64,000 nt of DNA from Chitinophagales bacterium (GTDB lineage: Bacteria; Bacteroidota; Bacteroidia; Chitinophagales; Chitinophagaceae): contig JAJPKJ010000074.1 of the NCBI GenBank assembly GCA_021323755.1, positions 1 to 64,000 of the forward strand. The letters run 5' to 3'. Every line of letters starts with the position of its first letter. Positions within the stretch are counted from its first letter, which is position 1. Shown piece by piece: positions 52,179-61,604 of this stretch. The position numbers and the translations under genes were made by a program. A model generated the notes under the pieces. It was not told the DNA's origin. It made no database searches and saw only the letters and a program-made list of their open reading frames with translations.

Positions 52179-53630
52179 TTACACACCGAGACTCCATCCG
52201 TCGCGGTAGGTCCTCTTCACAAATTGATTAGCATCATCGAAATTGGTGATCTTCATATTCGGCCCATCCCACAATAATTTGATAAAGCGACCGGGATAAT
52301 TAATATCATTGCCATTTTTCTTTTGAATATCATAACTGCGAATAGCAAGGTTTCCCATTAACACACTTTCAGTGAGTGGTCCGGCAATATCAAAATTAGA
52401 GCTGAGATTTTTTGCTTTATCAGTTCCATAACCTGCAATGGCTGCTTCAACCCATGCGGCATAATGTCCTTCATCACCATTGGGAACACGCGCAATTGTT
52501 TGGGGAACTTTCACTTCATTGGTTTTTGATGTGGGCAGTAATTTTGGATCAATTCCATAGGTACCACACATCATGTTTCCTTTCGTTCCGTAAAAGACAG
52601 CACCATTCCCACCATCACCCATTACTTCATTCGAACCTAATTCTTTTGGACGAGTCGGCTGGATACCCCCATCCATCCAATGCAGTTCAACATCAGGTTT
52701 TCCATTCTGACCTTTGAATGTCAATGTGATGTGCGATGCGATCGGCCCGCTATCAGGATAATACGCTTTGTGCCAGTTCTCAATGTATTTTGTCGCCACG
52801 CTACATTCAGCAGAAATTGGATAACCAAGATTAAGCACCGCAAATGCCGGCGCCATAATATGGCAAGCCATATCGCCGAGTGCGCCTGTACCATAATCCC
52901 ACCAGCCGCGCCAGTTAAAGGGAAGTACACCTTCGAAATAATCTTTTTTTGGAGCAGTGCCTAACCAAAGATCATAATCCAACCCTGCGGGAATGGGAGA
53001 AGAAGTGGTCGGTCTGCCAACGCCTTGCGGCCAGATGGGTCTGTCCGTATAACAATATATGGTATGGACATCTCCGATCACACCGGCATTATACCAATCC
53101 TGCAGTTGACGGACTCCGTCGCCGGATGCACCCTGGTTGCCCATTTGGGTTACCACTTTATAACGATGGGCGGCCTGCGTCAACATGCGCGCTTCATAAA
53201 TATCATGGGTTAACGGCTTTTGCACATACACATGTTTTCCCAATTGCATCGCAGCCATCGCAGCAACAGCGTGTGTATGATCGGGAGTAGAAACAGAAAC
53301 TGCATCAATATGTTTTGCCTCCTTAGAAAGCATTTCGCGAAAATCTTTATAACGTTTTGCATTCGGAAAACGTTTTACTGAATCAACGATCTGCCTGTCA
53401 TCGACATCGCATAGACAAGCGATCGTTGCTTTTCCACTTTTATCGAAATGATCAATATCATCTGCACCCTTACCGCCAGCACCGATGGCGGCGATCATTA
53501 GTTTATCACTTGGCGCGATAAAACCTCTTCCCAAAACATGACGGGGAACGATAAAAAAACCTGCTGTCGCTAATGATGAGTTTTTTAGAAATTCTCTGCG
53601 TGAGTTATTTACCTGATTTTTCTTTTTCAT
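52179..53630 (-). CDS. Tat-exported Gfo/Idh/MocA oxidoreductase (copy 2)
   Basis: The protein has 483 residues from ATG at 53630 (MKKKNQVNNSRREFLKNSSL), a start nearly identical to copy 1; a longer upstream frame has no relation to the family. Tat signal, Rossmann GAGGKGADD and QKPLTHDIYEAR motif as in copy 1. The C-terminal domain has HWMDGGIQPTRPKELGS and a TESVLMGNLAIRSYD element shared by the three copies. Conservation of the N-terminal 40 residues suggests recent duplication; the substrate pockets differ. Confidence 0.85.
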   Translation of the reverse strand: MKKKNQVNNSRREFLKNSSLATAGFFIVPRHVLGRGFIAPSDKLMIAAIGAGGKGADDIDHFDKSGKATIACLCDVDDRQIVDSVKRFPNAKRYKDFREMLSKEAKHIDAVSVSTPDHTHAVAAMAAMQLGKHVYVQKPLTHDIYEARMLTQAAHRYKVVTQMGNQGASGDGVRQLQDWYNAGVIGDVHTIYCYTDRPIWPQGVGRPTTSSPIPAGLDYDLWLGTAPKKDYFEGVLPFNWRGWWDYGTGALGDMACHIMAPAFAVLNLGYPISAECSVATKYIENWHKAYYPDSGPIASHITLTFKGQNGKPDVELHWMDGGIQPTRPKELGSNEVMGDGGNGAVFYGTKGNMMCGTYGIDPKLLPTSKTNEVKVPQTIARVPNGDEGHYAAWVEAAIAGYGTDKAKNLSSNFDIAGPLTESVLMGNLAIRSYDIQKKNGNDINYPGRFIKLLWDGPNMKITNFDDANQFVKRTYRDGWSLGV

Positions 53631-53759
53631 GAAGCAATCTTTTTTATGGCTATTACAAAATGGATTCGAGCCGTAATTTACATTAAAGATGTAATCATCA
53701 AAAAAAATAATTGTGTCGAAATGACACTTATTATTTTTTTTGATCAAGGATAAAAATAA

Positions 53760-53779
53760 ACCCCGAGGTTTTCGGGGTC
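53760..53779 (-). terminator. Intrinsic terminator after the small secreted protein gene
   Basis: The hairpin CCCCGA/TTCGGGG lies within ACCCCGAGGTTTTCGGGGTC, ten bases past the stop of the 53789-54175 gene. On the minus strand it is followed by TTTATTTTTATCC. It cuts the transcript before copy 2, so copies 1 and 2 must have their own promoter or depend on read-through. Confidence 0.75.
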
Positions 53780-53788
53780 GAGTTAGAA

Positions 53789-54175
53789 CTATTTCATGGT
53801 CGCCTGGGCAACCCGCGTCCATTTTACGTCGGTGATCGCATTTCTACCTTCGCAAGGATCGTTTACCATCACAAAGGAAAGAATATCTCCATTAATACTA
53901 TATTTATAAACGCCCTCAGATTGAGGGCACATATATTGTCCATCAAAATCTGTTATCGTCATGGTATCGTTGGCAATTTTCAATACCGAACGAACCAACA
54001 TATCACCATTTGCATTTGTAACAAAAAAAGTGTCTTTCTGATAATGCAATACAAGCGTGTCATTTATCGGAGTACCGAAAAACCCTTTCCACGTGGTATT
54101 AATAAGTGATTGTGCGTTGAGTTTGACCGCACTTATTGAGAAGAATATGATGATCAGCAACAGGAGTTTTTTCAT
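53789..54175 (-). CDS. Small secreted protein, lipocalin-like
   Basis: The protein has 128 residues from ATG at 54175 (MKKLLLLIIIFFSISAVKLN), a signal peptide cleaved near LNAQ. The mature part NTTWKGFFGTPINDTLVLHY and TITDFDGQYMCPQSEGVYKY looks like a small beta-barrel, of the lipocalin-like type common in Bacteroidota. It lies between oxidoreductase copies 2 and 3. Function unknown. Confidence 0.55.
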   Translation of the reverse strand: MKKLLLLIIIFFSISAVKLNAQSLINTTWKGFFGTPINDTLVLHYQKDTFFVTNANGDMLVRSVLKIANDTMTITDFDGQYMCPQSEGVYKYSINGDILSFVMVNDPCEGRNAITDVKWTRVAQATMK

Positions 54176-54273
54176 AAAAAAATTTTGAGGATTACAAAAT
54201 GAATAATGCAGGAAGATAAATAATCTTTTTGTTTTGCAAAGACCATTCAGCACAAATAGTTCATTACTATTTT

Positions 54274-55713
54274 TCATAATTCCAGCTTGCTGCCGCCGCG
54301 ATAATTCCTTTTTACAAATTGGTTGGCAGGATCGAAATTGGTGATCTTCATATTCTCCCCATCCCACAATAATTTTTTTCTGCCCAGGAATTTTTTATTG
54401 CCCTTTGCATCGTTCTCACTGTAATTATAACTCCGCACCGCAAGATTGCCCATTAATACGGTTTCTGCCAATGGTCCGGATTTATCAAATGATGAACTGG
54501 TGTAGGCACCCCATCCTTTTTTACATGCTTTTACCCATTGTTGCTGATGCCCTGCGGGACCGCCTTCAACAAAAGGAAATTTCGATGCCGGCAGCACGGC
54601 TGTTTTCATTAAAGCCGTTGGCAATAGTGTTGGATTCCCGCCAAATAAACCAGCCATCATTTTGCCCTTTGTCCCTTCAAAAATAATTCCGCCATCAATA
54701 TTTTCCATTTCTTCATCAGGTAATAATTCATCCGGTCTTCTTGGTTTCATTCCCCCATCATACCAGATCAATTGCACCGGGATCATTCCTTCTCTTTCCG
54801 GAAAATGGATATAAGTAATGGAAGAAGGCGGATAGCTGTCAGTAAAAACAGCTTCATCAAAAAATCCTGTGTAGACCGAGCCTACGCTGCACTCCACTGA
54901 AACAGGATAATGCAATTTCAACGCGCGGTACGGGACGTCAATAAAGTGGCAGCCCATATCACCGAGAGAGCCTGTTCCGAAATCAACCCAGCCTCTCCAT
55001 ATCGCAGGCAGATAACCGGGATTATAATCCCGCTGCGGCGCAGTGCCTAACCAAAGGTCCCAGTCCAATTCTTTTGGAATATCAAATTTTCCAGTCGGCG
55101 TTGCGATGCCTTGTGGCCAAACTGGTCTGTTTGTCCATACATGCACCGTGTGCACATCACCGATCACCCCAGCCTGAATCCATGTTTCCACTTTTCGAGT
55201 ATCATCTCCGCTACTGCCCTGGTTGCCCATTTGGGTAACTACTTTATATTTTGCGGCGGCACGAGTCAATATTCTTGCTTCATAAATATCATGCGTCAAT
55301 GGTTTTTCGCAATACACATGTTTACCCATCTGCATTGCGGCAAGCGCGATCGGTGCATGCATGTGATCAGGGGTTGTAACGATTACCGCATCAATATTTT
55401 TATTTTCTTTTTCAAGAAGCACGCGATAATCTTTATAGTACGGCGCGTTCGGCCAATCTTTTCTTGATTGGATCGCCATGCGGTCATCCACATCGCACAG
55501 CGCGGCAATATTATCCGAACCTTTGTTGTAAGCGAATGGCAGATTTACCCTTGCTTTGCCGCCACAGCCGATCCCGGCAATATTGAGTTTATCGCTTGGC
55601 GGAATAAATCCTCTTCCCAAAACATGACGTGGAACGATAAAAAAACCTCCTGCCGCAAGCGAAGAATTACGAATGAAATTTCTCCTGGATGAATGAACTG
55701 ATTTTTTTGACAT
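54274..55713 (-). CDS. Tat-exported Gfo/Idh/MocA oxidoreductase (copy 3)
   Basis: This 479-residue protein starts MSKKSVHSSRRNFIRNSSLA and has a Tat signal (SRRNFI), then GFFIVPRHVLGRGFIPPSDK, shared with copies 1 and 2. The Rossmann motif is NIAGIGCGGKARV, and the family motif is the canonical CEKPLTHDIYEAR (Glu present, unlike copies 1 and 2, which have Gln). The middle part VWTNRPVWPQGIATPTG matches the others. Most divergent of the three. Likely acts on a sugar in the periplasm (inference). Confidence 0.85.
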   Translation of the reverse strand: MSKKSVHSSRRNFIRNSSLAAGGFFIVPRHVLGRGFIPPSDKLNIAGIGCGGKARVNLPFAYNKGSDNIAALCDVDDRMAIQSRKDWPNAPYYKDYRVLLEKENKNIDAVIVTTPDHMHAPIALAAMQMGKHVYCEKPLTHDIYEARILTRAAAKYKVVTQMGNQGSSGDDTRKVETWIQAGVIGDVHTVHVWTNRPVWPQGIATPTGKFDIPKELDWDLWLGTAPQRDYNPGYLPAIWRGWVDFGTGSLGDMGCHFIDVPYRALKLHYPVSVECSVGSVYTGFFDEAVFTDSYPPSSITYIHFPEREGMIPVQLIWYDGGMKPRRPDELLPDEEMENIDGGIIFEGTKGKMMAGLFGGNPTLLPTALMKTAVLPASKFPFVEGGPAGHQQQWVKACKKGWGAYTSSSFDKSGPLAETVLMGNLAVRSYNYSENDAKGNKKFLGRKKLLWDGENMKITNFDPANQFVKRNYRGGSKLEL

Positions 55714-55739
55714 AGCCGTGACCGTTAGTAGTTAAAAAA

Positions 55740-56150
55740 TTATACCAATGAAGCCTGCAAAGTAATATGGGTGTTAAGCAGTTTACTGATTGGGCAATTG
55801 GCTTTTGCATCCTCTGCGCTTTCTAAAAATTTTTCCTGGCTGATGCCCGGAATTTTTGCTTTTAATACAAGATCTGAACTGGTAATAGCGCCATCATCCA
55901 ATGTTACGGTCGAAGTAACTTCTAATGAATCTGCCGTAAAACCTGCAGCCTGTAAAACAAAACTTAGTTTCATGGCGAAACAACCTGAATGAGCCGCTGC
56001 TACCAACTCTTCCGGGTTTGTGCCCACTCCTTCTTCAAATCTTGATTTATATGAGTATTGCGTTTTATTAAGCGTTGTACTTTGAGTGGTTAAGTTTCCG
56101 CTACCATCTTTTCCTGAGCCGTTCCAAACGGCAGTTGCTGTACGTTTCAT
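55740..56150 (-). CDS. osmC: OsmC-family peroxiredoxin
   Basis: The 136-residue protein starts MKRTATAVWNGSGKDGSGNL. The peroxidatic Cys is in AAAHSGCFAMKLSFVL and the second in ANCPISKLLN. It reduces organic hydroperoxides and acts in the cytosol. TNPEELVAAAH is the usual lead-in to the active site. The gene ends 27 bases before the oxidoreductase copy 3 start codon region; a joint transcript is possible. Confidence 0.9.
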   Translation of the reverse strand: MKRTATAVWNGSGKDGSGNLTTQSTTLNKTQYSYKSRFEEGVGTNPEELVAAAHSGCFAMKLSFVLQAAGFTADSLEVTSTVTLDDGAITSSDLVLKAKIPGISQEKFLESAEDAKANCPISKLLNTHITLQASLV

Positions 56151-56237
56151 GTAATTTGTATTTTTAATTTTTAAAGATTATGAATGATGAGTTTTTGACT
56201 ATTCATCATTGACGATTGACAATAAAAAAATATCACA

Positions 56238-56570
56238 ATGATAATAAACTGGTCTGATTTTGAAAAAATTGACATAAGAGCCGGAACAATAATTGAAGTT
56301 AATGATTTTCCGAAAGCGAAAAAATCATCTTATCAACTGACCATTGATTTTGGCGAAATGGGAATAAAGAGATCATCTGCACAAATAACTGATCTGTATA
56401 AAAAAGAAGATTTAGTAGGCAGACAGGTTATTGCGATAATCAATTTCCCTCCGAAACAAATTGCCAATTTTTTCAGTGAGTGTCTGGTACTCGGCGTTTA
56501 TACTGATAAAAAAGAAGTAGTTTTATTACAGCCACAGCAACATGTAAAAAACGGATGGAGGATTGGATAA
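56238..56570 (+). CDS. csaA: CsaA-type tRNA-binding/chaperone protein
   Basis: The 110-residue single OB-fold protein starts IINWSDFEKIDIRAGTIIEV, with KAKKSSYQLTIDFGE, RSSAQITDLY, GRQVIAIINFPPKQIANFFS and ECLVLGVY. These are the landmarks of CsaA/MetG C-terminal tRNA-binding proteins. CsaA binds tRNA and was described as an export chaperone. It is followed at once by the methyltransferase gene, whose longer start would overlap it by 16 bases. Confidence 0.9.
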   Translation: MIINWSDFEKIDIRAGTIIEVNDFPKAKKSSYQLTIDFGEMGIKRSSAQITDLYKKEDLVGRQVIAIINFPPKQIANFFSECLVLGVYTDKKEVVLLQPQQHVKNGWRIG

Positions 56571-56575
56571 ACATT

Positions 56576-57076
56576 ATGCCGGAAATTTTTTCAACATATT
56601 ATCAATCGCCGGTGGGATTATTAAAAATCTCGGGAACTGAGCATTTTATCAGCGAAATTGTCTTTATTGATAATATTGAAAAACCACATGGTGATCATAA
56701 AAAGAAATTGCCACCGATCATTATCAATTGCATTGAGCAATTGATCCAATATTTTCACGGCGAAAGAAGATTCTTTGATTTTGCACTAAATCAAAGCGGT
56801 TCTGAGTTTCAGAAAAAAGTATGGAATGAATTGATCGGAATTCCATTCGGAAAAACGATCAGCTATCTGGAATTGGCAAGAAGGTTGGGTGATGCAAAAG
56901 TTATTCGCGCGGCAGCTTCTGCCATCGGCAAGAATAATATCGTCATCGTTGTTCCATGTCATCGCGTGGTCGGTTCTAAAAATGACCTGGTTGGATATAG
57001 CGGTGGGATCTGGAGAAAAAAATGGCTGCTTGAACATGAATCAAAAATTGCTCATGGAGTACAGACATTGTTTTGA
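56576..57076 (+). CDS. ogt: Methylated-DNA-protein cysteine methyltransferase
   Basis: The protein has 166 residues from ATG at 56576 (MPEIFSTYYQSPVGLLKISG); a start at 56555 is possible. Active site IVVPCHRVVGSKNDLVGYSG contains the acceptor Cys. FQKKVWNELIGIPFGKTISY and ARRLGDAKVIRAAASAIGKN are family-typical. It removes O6-alkyl groups from guanine by a suicide transfer. Symbol is given for the family (Ogt/MGMT). Confidence 0.92.
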   Translation: MPEIFSTYYQSPVGLLKISGTEHFISEIVFIDNIEKPHGDHKKKLPPIIINCIEQLIQYFHGERRFFDFALNQSGSEFQKKVWNELIGIPFGKTISYLELARRLGDAKVIRAAASAIGKNNIVIVVPCHRVVGSKNDLVGYSGGIWRKKWLLEHESKIAHGVQTLF

Positions 57077-57194
57077 TTTACGATTCGTTAATATCCGCTT
57101 GCGGCAGGTTTCTTAACTCAATGAAGATCTTCCTCTATCCGATACCGTTAGTTTTGTGTCTTTATGACTTGCCTATTTTGAAAAAAGCCAATAA

Positions 57195-58316
57195 ATGATG
57201 ATCGCCAAAACAACTCTTCGTATTTTTTTGTTCGCAGTGGTGTTGAACCTGGTCTTAATCGGCAATCCACTAGAAGCCCAACCGGCGCGTGATCCGCATA
57301 CCGCAGGTTATGTTGCAGCCAAAGAATTACCGGACGGTGAGGTGCCATCACCAGACTCCTTAGGGAATTTTATTATTGGCCCTACCCACAATCCAGCACC
57401 GGAGATGATCCTGAATGCTCATGTTCCGCAGGGAACAATTTACCAGTTCACCATGAATTCGCAGGATAGCAAGATCTATCCTGGTATCGCCCGCGAGCCG
57501 CACACATTTGGAACCGAGGATTCCACCGACCATGCTAAACTGATAGTAACCACAAGCCATCCGGCTCCCTATCTTCGTCATGTGGAAGTGTATGTTCCAA
57601 GACAGTACATCGCCGGTACTGCGGCTCCTTTCATTGTGGGTGCAGATGGACCAGATCACCAGTTGTTCACAGCACTTGACAATTTGATCGACGAACACAA
57701 AGTACCGGTGATGATCGCCATCTCCGTTGGCAACGGCAGTGGCGATGCGCAGGGCAGTGAACGCGGACTGGAATACGATGCTATGTCTGGCCTTTATGCC
57801 GAGTTCATTGAACAGGAAGTGCTGCCCCTGGTGGAAAGCAAATGCCATGTCAAACTAAGCAAAGATCCTGATGCCAGGGCTACCATGGGTGGGAGTTCAG
57901 GCGGCTCATGCGCTCTTATCATGGCCTGGTATCATCCTGAATTATATCATCGCGTACTCACTTATTCGGGCACTTATATAAATCAACAATGGCCATTTAA
58001 CCCGGAAACACCACATGGCGCCTGGGAATTTCATGAACATCTCATTCCCAATAGCGCTTTAAAGCCACTGCGTATCTGGATGGAGGTTGGCGACAGGGAT
58101 CTTCTAAACCCCAATGTTATGCGCGACAACATGCATGATTGGGTGGTGGCAAATGAAAAAATGGCAAAAGTGCTCGCTGAAAAAGGTTATCCTTACCAGT
58201 TTGTTTTCGCCCGCAACGCTTGGCATGTGGACAATAAAGTAAGACAGCAAACACTCCCCGAAGCATTGGAATGGCTATGGAAAGATTACCAGCCGGCGAA
58301 GATCACACCCCAATAA
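57195..58316 (+). CDS. Exported esterase, alpha/beta hydrolase (esterase D/enterochelin esterase-like)
   Basis: The 373-residue protein has a signal peptide (cleaved near PLEAQP). The nucleophile elbow is MGGSSGGSCALIMAWYHPEL (Gly-Ser-Ser-Gly-Gly), with RAWHVD-like NAWHVDNKVRQQ supplying the His and MEVGDRDLLNP the acid. This is the family of ferulic-acid and enterochelin esterases. The substrate is probably an ester on a polysaccharide or siderophore; the neighbours do not decide. Confidence 0.82.
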   Translation: MMIAKTTLRIFLFAVVLNLVLIGNPLEAQPARDPHTAGYVAAKELPDGEVPSPDSLGNFIIGPTHNPAPEMILNAHVPQGTIYQFTMNSQDSKIYPGIAREPHTFGTEDSTDHAKLIVTTSHPAPYLRHVEVYVPRQYIAGTAAPFIVGADGPDHQLFTALDNLIDEHKVPVMIAISVGNGSGDAQGSERGLEYDAMSGLYAEFIEQEVLPLVESKCHVKLSKDPDARATMGGSSGGSCALIMAWYHPELYHRVLTYSGTYINQQWPFNPETPHGAWEFHEHLIPNSALKPLRIWMEVGDRDLLNPNVMRDNMHDWVVANEKMAKVLAEKGYPYQFVFARNAWHVDNKVRQQTLPEALEWLWKDYQPAKITPQ

Positions 58317-58381
58317 ATACTTGCTTAACATGAAGGATCCTTAAGTTTTTAAAACTTCAGGAGTCTGAATTAACTTTCAGT

Positions 58382-59416
58382 ATGGATCATATTGAATTGA
58401 AAGTAACTCACATCATACGCGAAACGCATGACACTGTTTCTGTTTTTTTCGAACCTGCTGATTACAAAAAAATAATTTATGAAGCGGGCCAATTCATCAC
58501 ATTTCTATTTTCACATAAGGATCAAGAGATCAGAAGATCATATTCTTTTTCTTCAACACCAATCATTGATGATTTTTTTTGTGTAACGGTAAAAAGGGTT
58601 TCCAATGGAGAGGTCTCCAGATTTATTACAGACAAACTTTCCGTCAATGATAGATTAATAGGGCTTCAGCCAATGGGAAGATTCACCATCAGCACCAATG
58701 AACATTTCTCAAGACAGCTCTTTTTTATTGCGGCCGGAACGGGCATCGTTCCCATTTTTTCTTTATTGAAAAAAATATTACACGATGAGCCGAAAACAAA
58801 TGTTGTGTTGATCAGTCAAAATCATCATGAAGCAGATATTATCTTTAAAAAAGAATTGGACAAAATAAGAGACCGCTTTTCGGATCATTTCAAATGGATC
58901 AACTTATTAAGCAGGCCTACGAATAAAAATCATTTTTCACAAAAACTGAACAACTTTTTATTAGAGCAATTGATCGACGAAAATATAAATGCAGGAAAAG
59001 AACAATCATTTTATTTATGCGGACCATCATCATTTATGCGGATGTCGCAATTCACCTTAAAATGGATGGGATTTACAGATGCCCAGATAAAGAAAGAGAA
59101 TTTTACTGTTGATTTTATTCCGCCGCCCCCGTTGATCCCAGATACATCAATTAAAAAAATCACTATTCATTATCAGCATAAAATCTTTCATGTTGAGGCT
59201 GCTTACCCAAAAAGTATCTTACAGACCGCGCTTGATCATCATATTCAATTGCCTTATAGTTGTCGCGGTGGGAGATGTTCGAGTTGCGCAGCAAAATGCA
59301 CCAATGGAAAAGTGAAAATGAGTATTAATGAAGTGCTGACAGAAAAAGACCTGCAGGATGGATTAGTGCTTACCTGTGTCGGTTATGCAGAAACTGATAT
59401 TGAACTTGAATTTTAA
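58382..59416 (+). CDS. PaaE-like ferredoxin-NADP reductase with 2Fe-2S domain
   Basis: The 344-residue protein has three parts. The FAD-binding region includes RRSYSFSSTP. The NAD(P) region includes FIAAGTGIVPIFSLL. A C-terminal plant-type 2Fe-2S ferredoxin has cysteines at 294, 299, 302 and 332 (YSCRGGRCSSCAAKC...LTCVG). This is the architecture of PaaE and other electron-transfer components of oxygenases. No paaABCD genes are nearby, so its oxygenase or desaturase partner must be encoded elsewhere. Confidence 0.88.
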   Translation: MDHIELKVTHIIRETHDTVSVFFEPADYKKIIYEAGQFITFLFSHKDQEIRRSYSFSSTPIIDDFFCVTVKRVSNGEVSRFITDKLSVNDRLIGLQPMGRFTISTNEHFSRQLFFIAAGTGIVPIFSLLKKILHDEPKTNVVLISQNHHEADIIFKKELDKIRDRFSDHFKWINLLSRPTNKNHFSQKLNNFLLEQLIDENINAGKEQSFYLCGPSSFMRMSQFTLKWMGFTDAQIKKENFTVDFIPPPPLIPDTSIKKITIHYQHKIFHVEAAYPKSILQTALDHHIQLPYSCRGGRCSSCAAKCTNGKVKMSINEVLTEKDLQDGLVLTCVGYAETDIELEF

Positions 59417-59424
59417 ACCTATTA

Positions 59425-59751
59425 TTAGTTATAAAATTCAGTTGCCAAAAAATTGTAGGGGTCAATGGAAAAGAAATCATCTTTCTGCTCGGGGAAATCT
59501 GCAAATTCCAATTCAAGAAATGAATTTCCTTCGCGGATCTGCCACAAATATGTTTTTTTATCAACCAGTGTTTTATTAAAAATTTCGGGAAGTAACTCGG
59601 GCAATAATCCGTTCCAGCAGGCTTCAGCCATTTGTTCGATATCGTTGAGTTGATTATTGTTTGATGAATTGTCATTTTTACATAACTGACCAGTAGCAAA
59701 ACTAGTTCCGGTCACCAGTAAAACTTCTTGTTGTGTAGAATTTGTTTTCAT
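59425..59751 (-). CDS. Small hypothetical protein
   Basis: The protein has 108 residues from ATG at 59751 (MKTNSTQQEVLLVTGTSFAT); an upstream start at 59778 is possible. Mostly acidic and soluble, with phrases AEACWNGLLPELLPEIFN and WQIREGNSFLELEFADFP. No family recognised. It converges with the PaaE-like gene (9 bases between stops). Confidence 0.5.
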   Translation of the reverse strand: MKTNSTQQEVLLVTGTSFATGQLCKNDNSSNNNQLNDIEQMAEACWNGLLPELLPEIFNKTLVDKKTYLWQIREGNSFLELEFADFPEQKDDFFSIDPYNFLATEFYN

Positions 59752-59835
59752 ATCCGTTGCTTTTATTATTAGACGCAAAACATTCCCAAAAGCAACAAAT
59801 CGCGGATAGAAAATTATGTTAAAGGTAAAACCGCC

Positions 59836-60396
59836 TTATTCTTTGTTTTGACTAAATCGCCTGCTGATTATTTCTTCCTGCTGCGGAGTCAGTGCAGTCG
59901 TAGATTTCAGCACTTTGATAAAATAGACAACTTCTTTTTCTTCAGATGGGCAGCCAACATTATCCCCGGCGGAGTCGAAGCTTGCGCCATCAGTTCTTAT
60001 TTTAGAATCAGCCAATAATTTTCCATCTTTATCAAAGATCAGCCAAAATGGAATGCCTACACTATCTCCATGATACTTTGTTCGCAATTCATTTGCACCC
60101 GGATTTTGTAATGCCTTTTTATCTTCTTTATATTCATCAACATCAAGATGCCGAACGATAAAATTGTCATCAAAAAATTGTTTACAGCTCTTATCATTCA
60201 TCGAACTATCCATTTTATGACACCATCCGCACCAGGATGCATGAAAAATGATAAACACTTTTTTGTTCTCTTTAGTTGCCTGCAACAACGCTCCTTTCAT
60301 TATTTCATCCGCACTTAACGGAACTTTCTGGGCATTAGCGTTTGTCGAAACAAAAAGTATCGCAATCATTAACCCCGAAAAAAATCGCATAGTCAT
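59836..60396 (-). CDS. Exported thioredoxin-like protein
   Basis: The 186-residue protein has a signal peptide (cleaved near NANAQ) and active site SWCGWCHKMD (Cys56 and Cys59). The thioredoxin fold contains FIIFHASWCGWCH and the cis-Pro loop VGIPFWLIFDKDG. It resembles the DUF255/thioredoxin_7 group of periplasmic thiol-disulfide proteins. A stretch of extra residues between fold elements (about 95-125) is unusual. It starts 17 bases after the acyltransferase gene and may be co-transcribed. Confidence 0.8.
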   Translation of the reverse strand: MTMRFFSGLMIAILFVSTNANAQKVPLSADEIMKGALLQATKENKKVFIIFHASWCGWCHKMDSSMNDKSCKQFFDDNFIVRHLDVDEYKEDKKALQNPGANELRTKYHGDSVGIPFWLIFDKDGKLLADSKIRTDGASFDSAGDNVGCPSEEKEVVYFIKVLKSTTALTPQQEEIISRRFSQNKE

Positions 60397-60412
60397 TTTT
60401 TAAAAATAGCCT

Positions 60413-61537
60413 TTATACCCGTAAAAATACTTTCTTCTTATACATGAAATATAAAAAGCACCATTTTACAAAAACATAGCAGCAAGCCATCACGACTATA
60501 TTCCATGGGTCGCCAACCAATTGGCCAAACCATTTAAAAAAACCGTTTGTTGTGTACTCCCAATTAATGAAATGCCCTGACAGGTAGATAAGAATCGAGT
60601 TCATTCCAATTATCCTGAAAAAGAAAGACCATTTCTTATAACCCAGCACATCAATAATGTAATAAAAAATAGAAAGCAATATCAAACTCAATCCTCCTAC
60701 TTCGAGAACAAAAGAACTCGTCCAAAGATTTTTATTAATGGGGAAGTCAAGATTCCATAACTGGGCCAGAGCAAGAAATATAATACCGGTGATGAATAAC
60801 CGTAAAACTTTTGCCGTTTGTTTGATGGGGCTTGTCTTCAAAAAAGTGCCAGTAAGAATTCCCAATAATCCGGTGCCAATAGCAGGAATAGTTGATACCA
60901 GGCCTTCCGGATCGTGAATGCCCAGATAAAGATGACCGGGGATTACGGAGCGATCGATATAGGATGCGAAATTTCCCTGCATGGTAAGATCCCCGCGCGG
61001 AAAGCCGGGAGCGGAAGTAAATTTCAGCATTAGCCAATATCCGATTAGCAATCCGCAAAACCAGATGATCTGCCCGATTTGTTTTGTGTACAATGCAATG
61101 ATATTGGCAAACATATAGGCAAGACCGATACGTCCGAGTACACTACCAAACCGAATCTCTGAGAACGGGCGAAGATGCAGCCCATTATTATAGATAACAC
61201 CCAACACCACTAAGATCAAGCCTCTTCTGATCACCCGCAATAATATTTTTTGTTTTGTTGCGCCGGCATCTAATTCTTTCCCTACTGAATATGGTGTCGC
61301 CACTCCAGCTATAAAAAGAAAAAGAGGAAAGATGAGATCATACAAATGAAAACCATTCCAATCCGGATGTGTCAGCTGATTGGAGAAACCTTCCCAAAAG
61401 GAATTGCCGGTAACTTTAGCCATTCCATGAACAATTTCCTCAGCCCCCATTATCCAAAACATATCGAATCCACGAAGAGCATCTAATGAATATAATCGCT
61501 GGGAAGCAAATGATGGTGCAGTTGGATTTTGAGCCAT
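60413..61537 (-). CDS. NagX-like membrane acyltransferase (DUF5009)
   Basis: The 374-residue protein has about ten helices. LYSLDALRGFDMFWIMGAEE at the N-terminus and HPDWNGFHLYDLIFPLFLFI are diagnostic for the heparan-alpha-glucosaminide N-acetyltransferase/NagX family. Acetylation of an amino sugar at the cytoplasmic membrane is the expected reaction. The GH16 glucanase gene ends 68 bases upstream, on the same strand. Confidence 0.85.
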   Translation of the reverse strand: MAQNPTAPSFASQRLYSLDALRGFDMFWIMGAEEIVHGMAKVTGNSFWEGFSNQLTHPDWNGFHLYDLIFPLFLFIAGVATPYSVGKELDAGATKQKILLRVIRRGLILVVLGVIYNNGLHLRPFSEIRFGSVLGRIGLAYMFANIIALYTKQIGQIIWFCGLLIGYWLMLKFTSAPGFPRGDLTMQGNFASYIDRSVIPGHLYLGIHDPEGLVSTIPAIGTGLLGILTGTFLKTSPIKQTAKVLRLFITGIIFLALAQLWNLDFPINKNLWTSSFVLEVGGLSLILLSIFYYIIDVLGYKKWSFFFRIIGMNSILIYLSGHFINWEYTTNGFFKWFGQLVGDPWNIVVMACCYVFVKWCFLYFMYKKKVFLRV

Positions 61538-61604
61538 AACAAGCAGTGTTGGTTAAGAAAAGTTGAGCAGTTATTAATGTAATATAGACATTTATTCGTG
61601 AATG

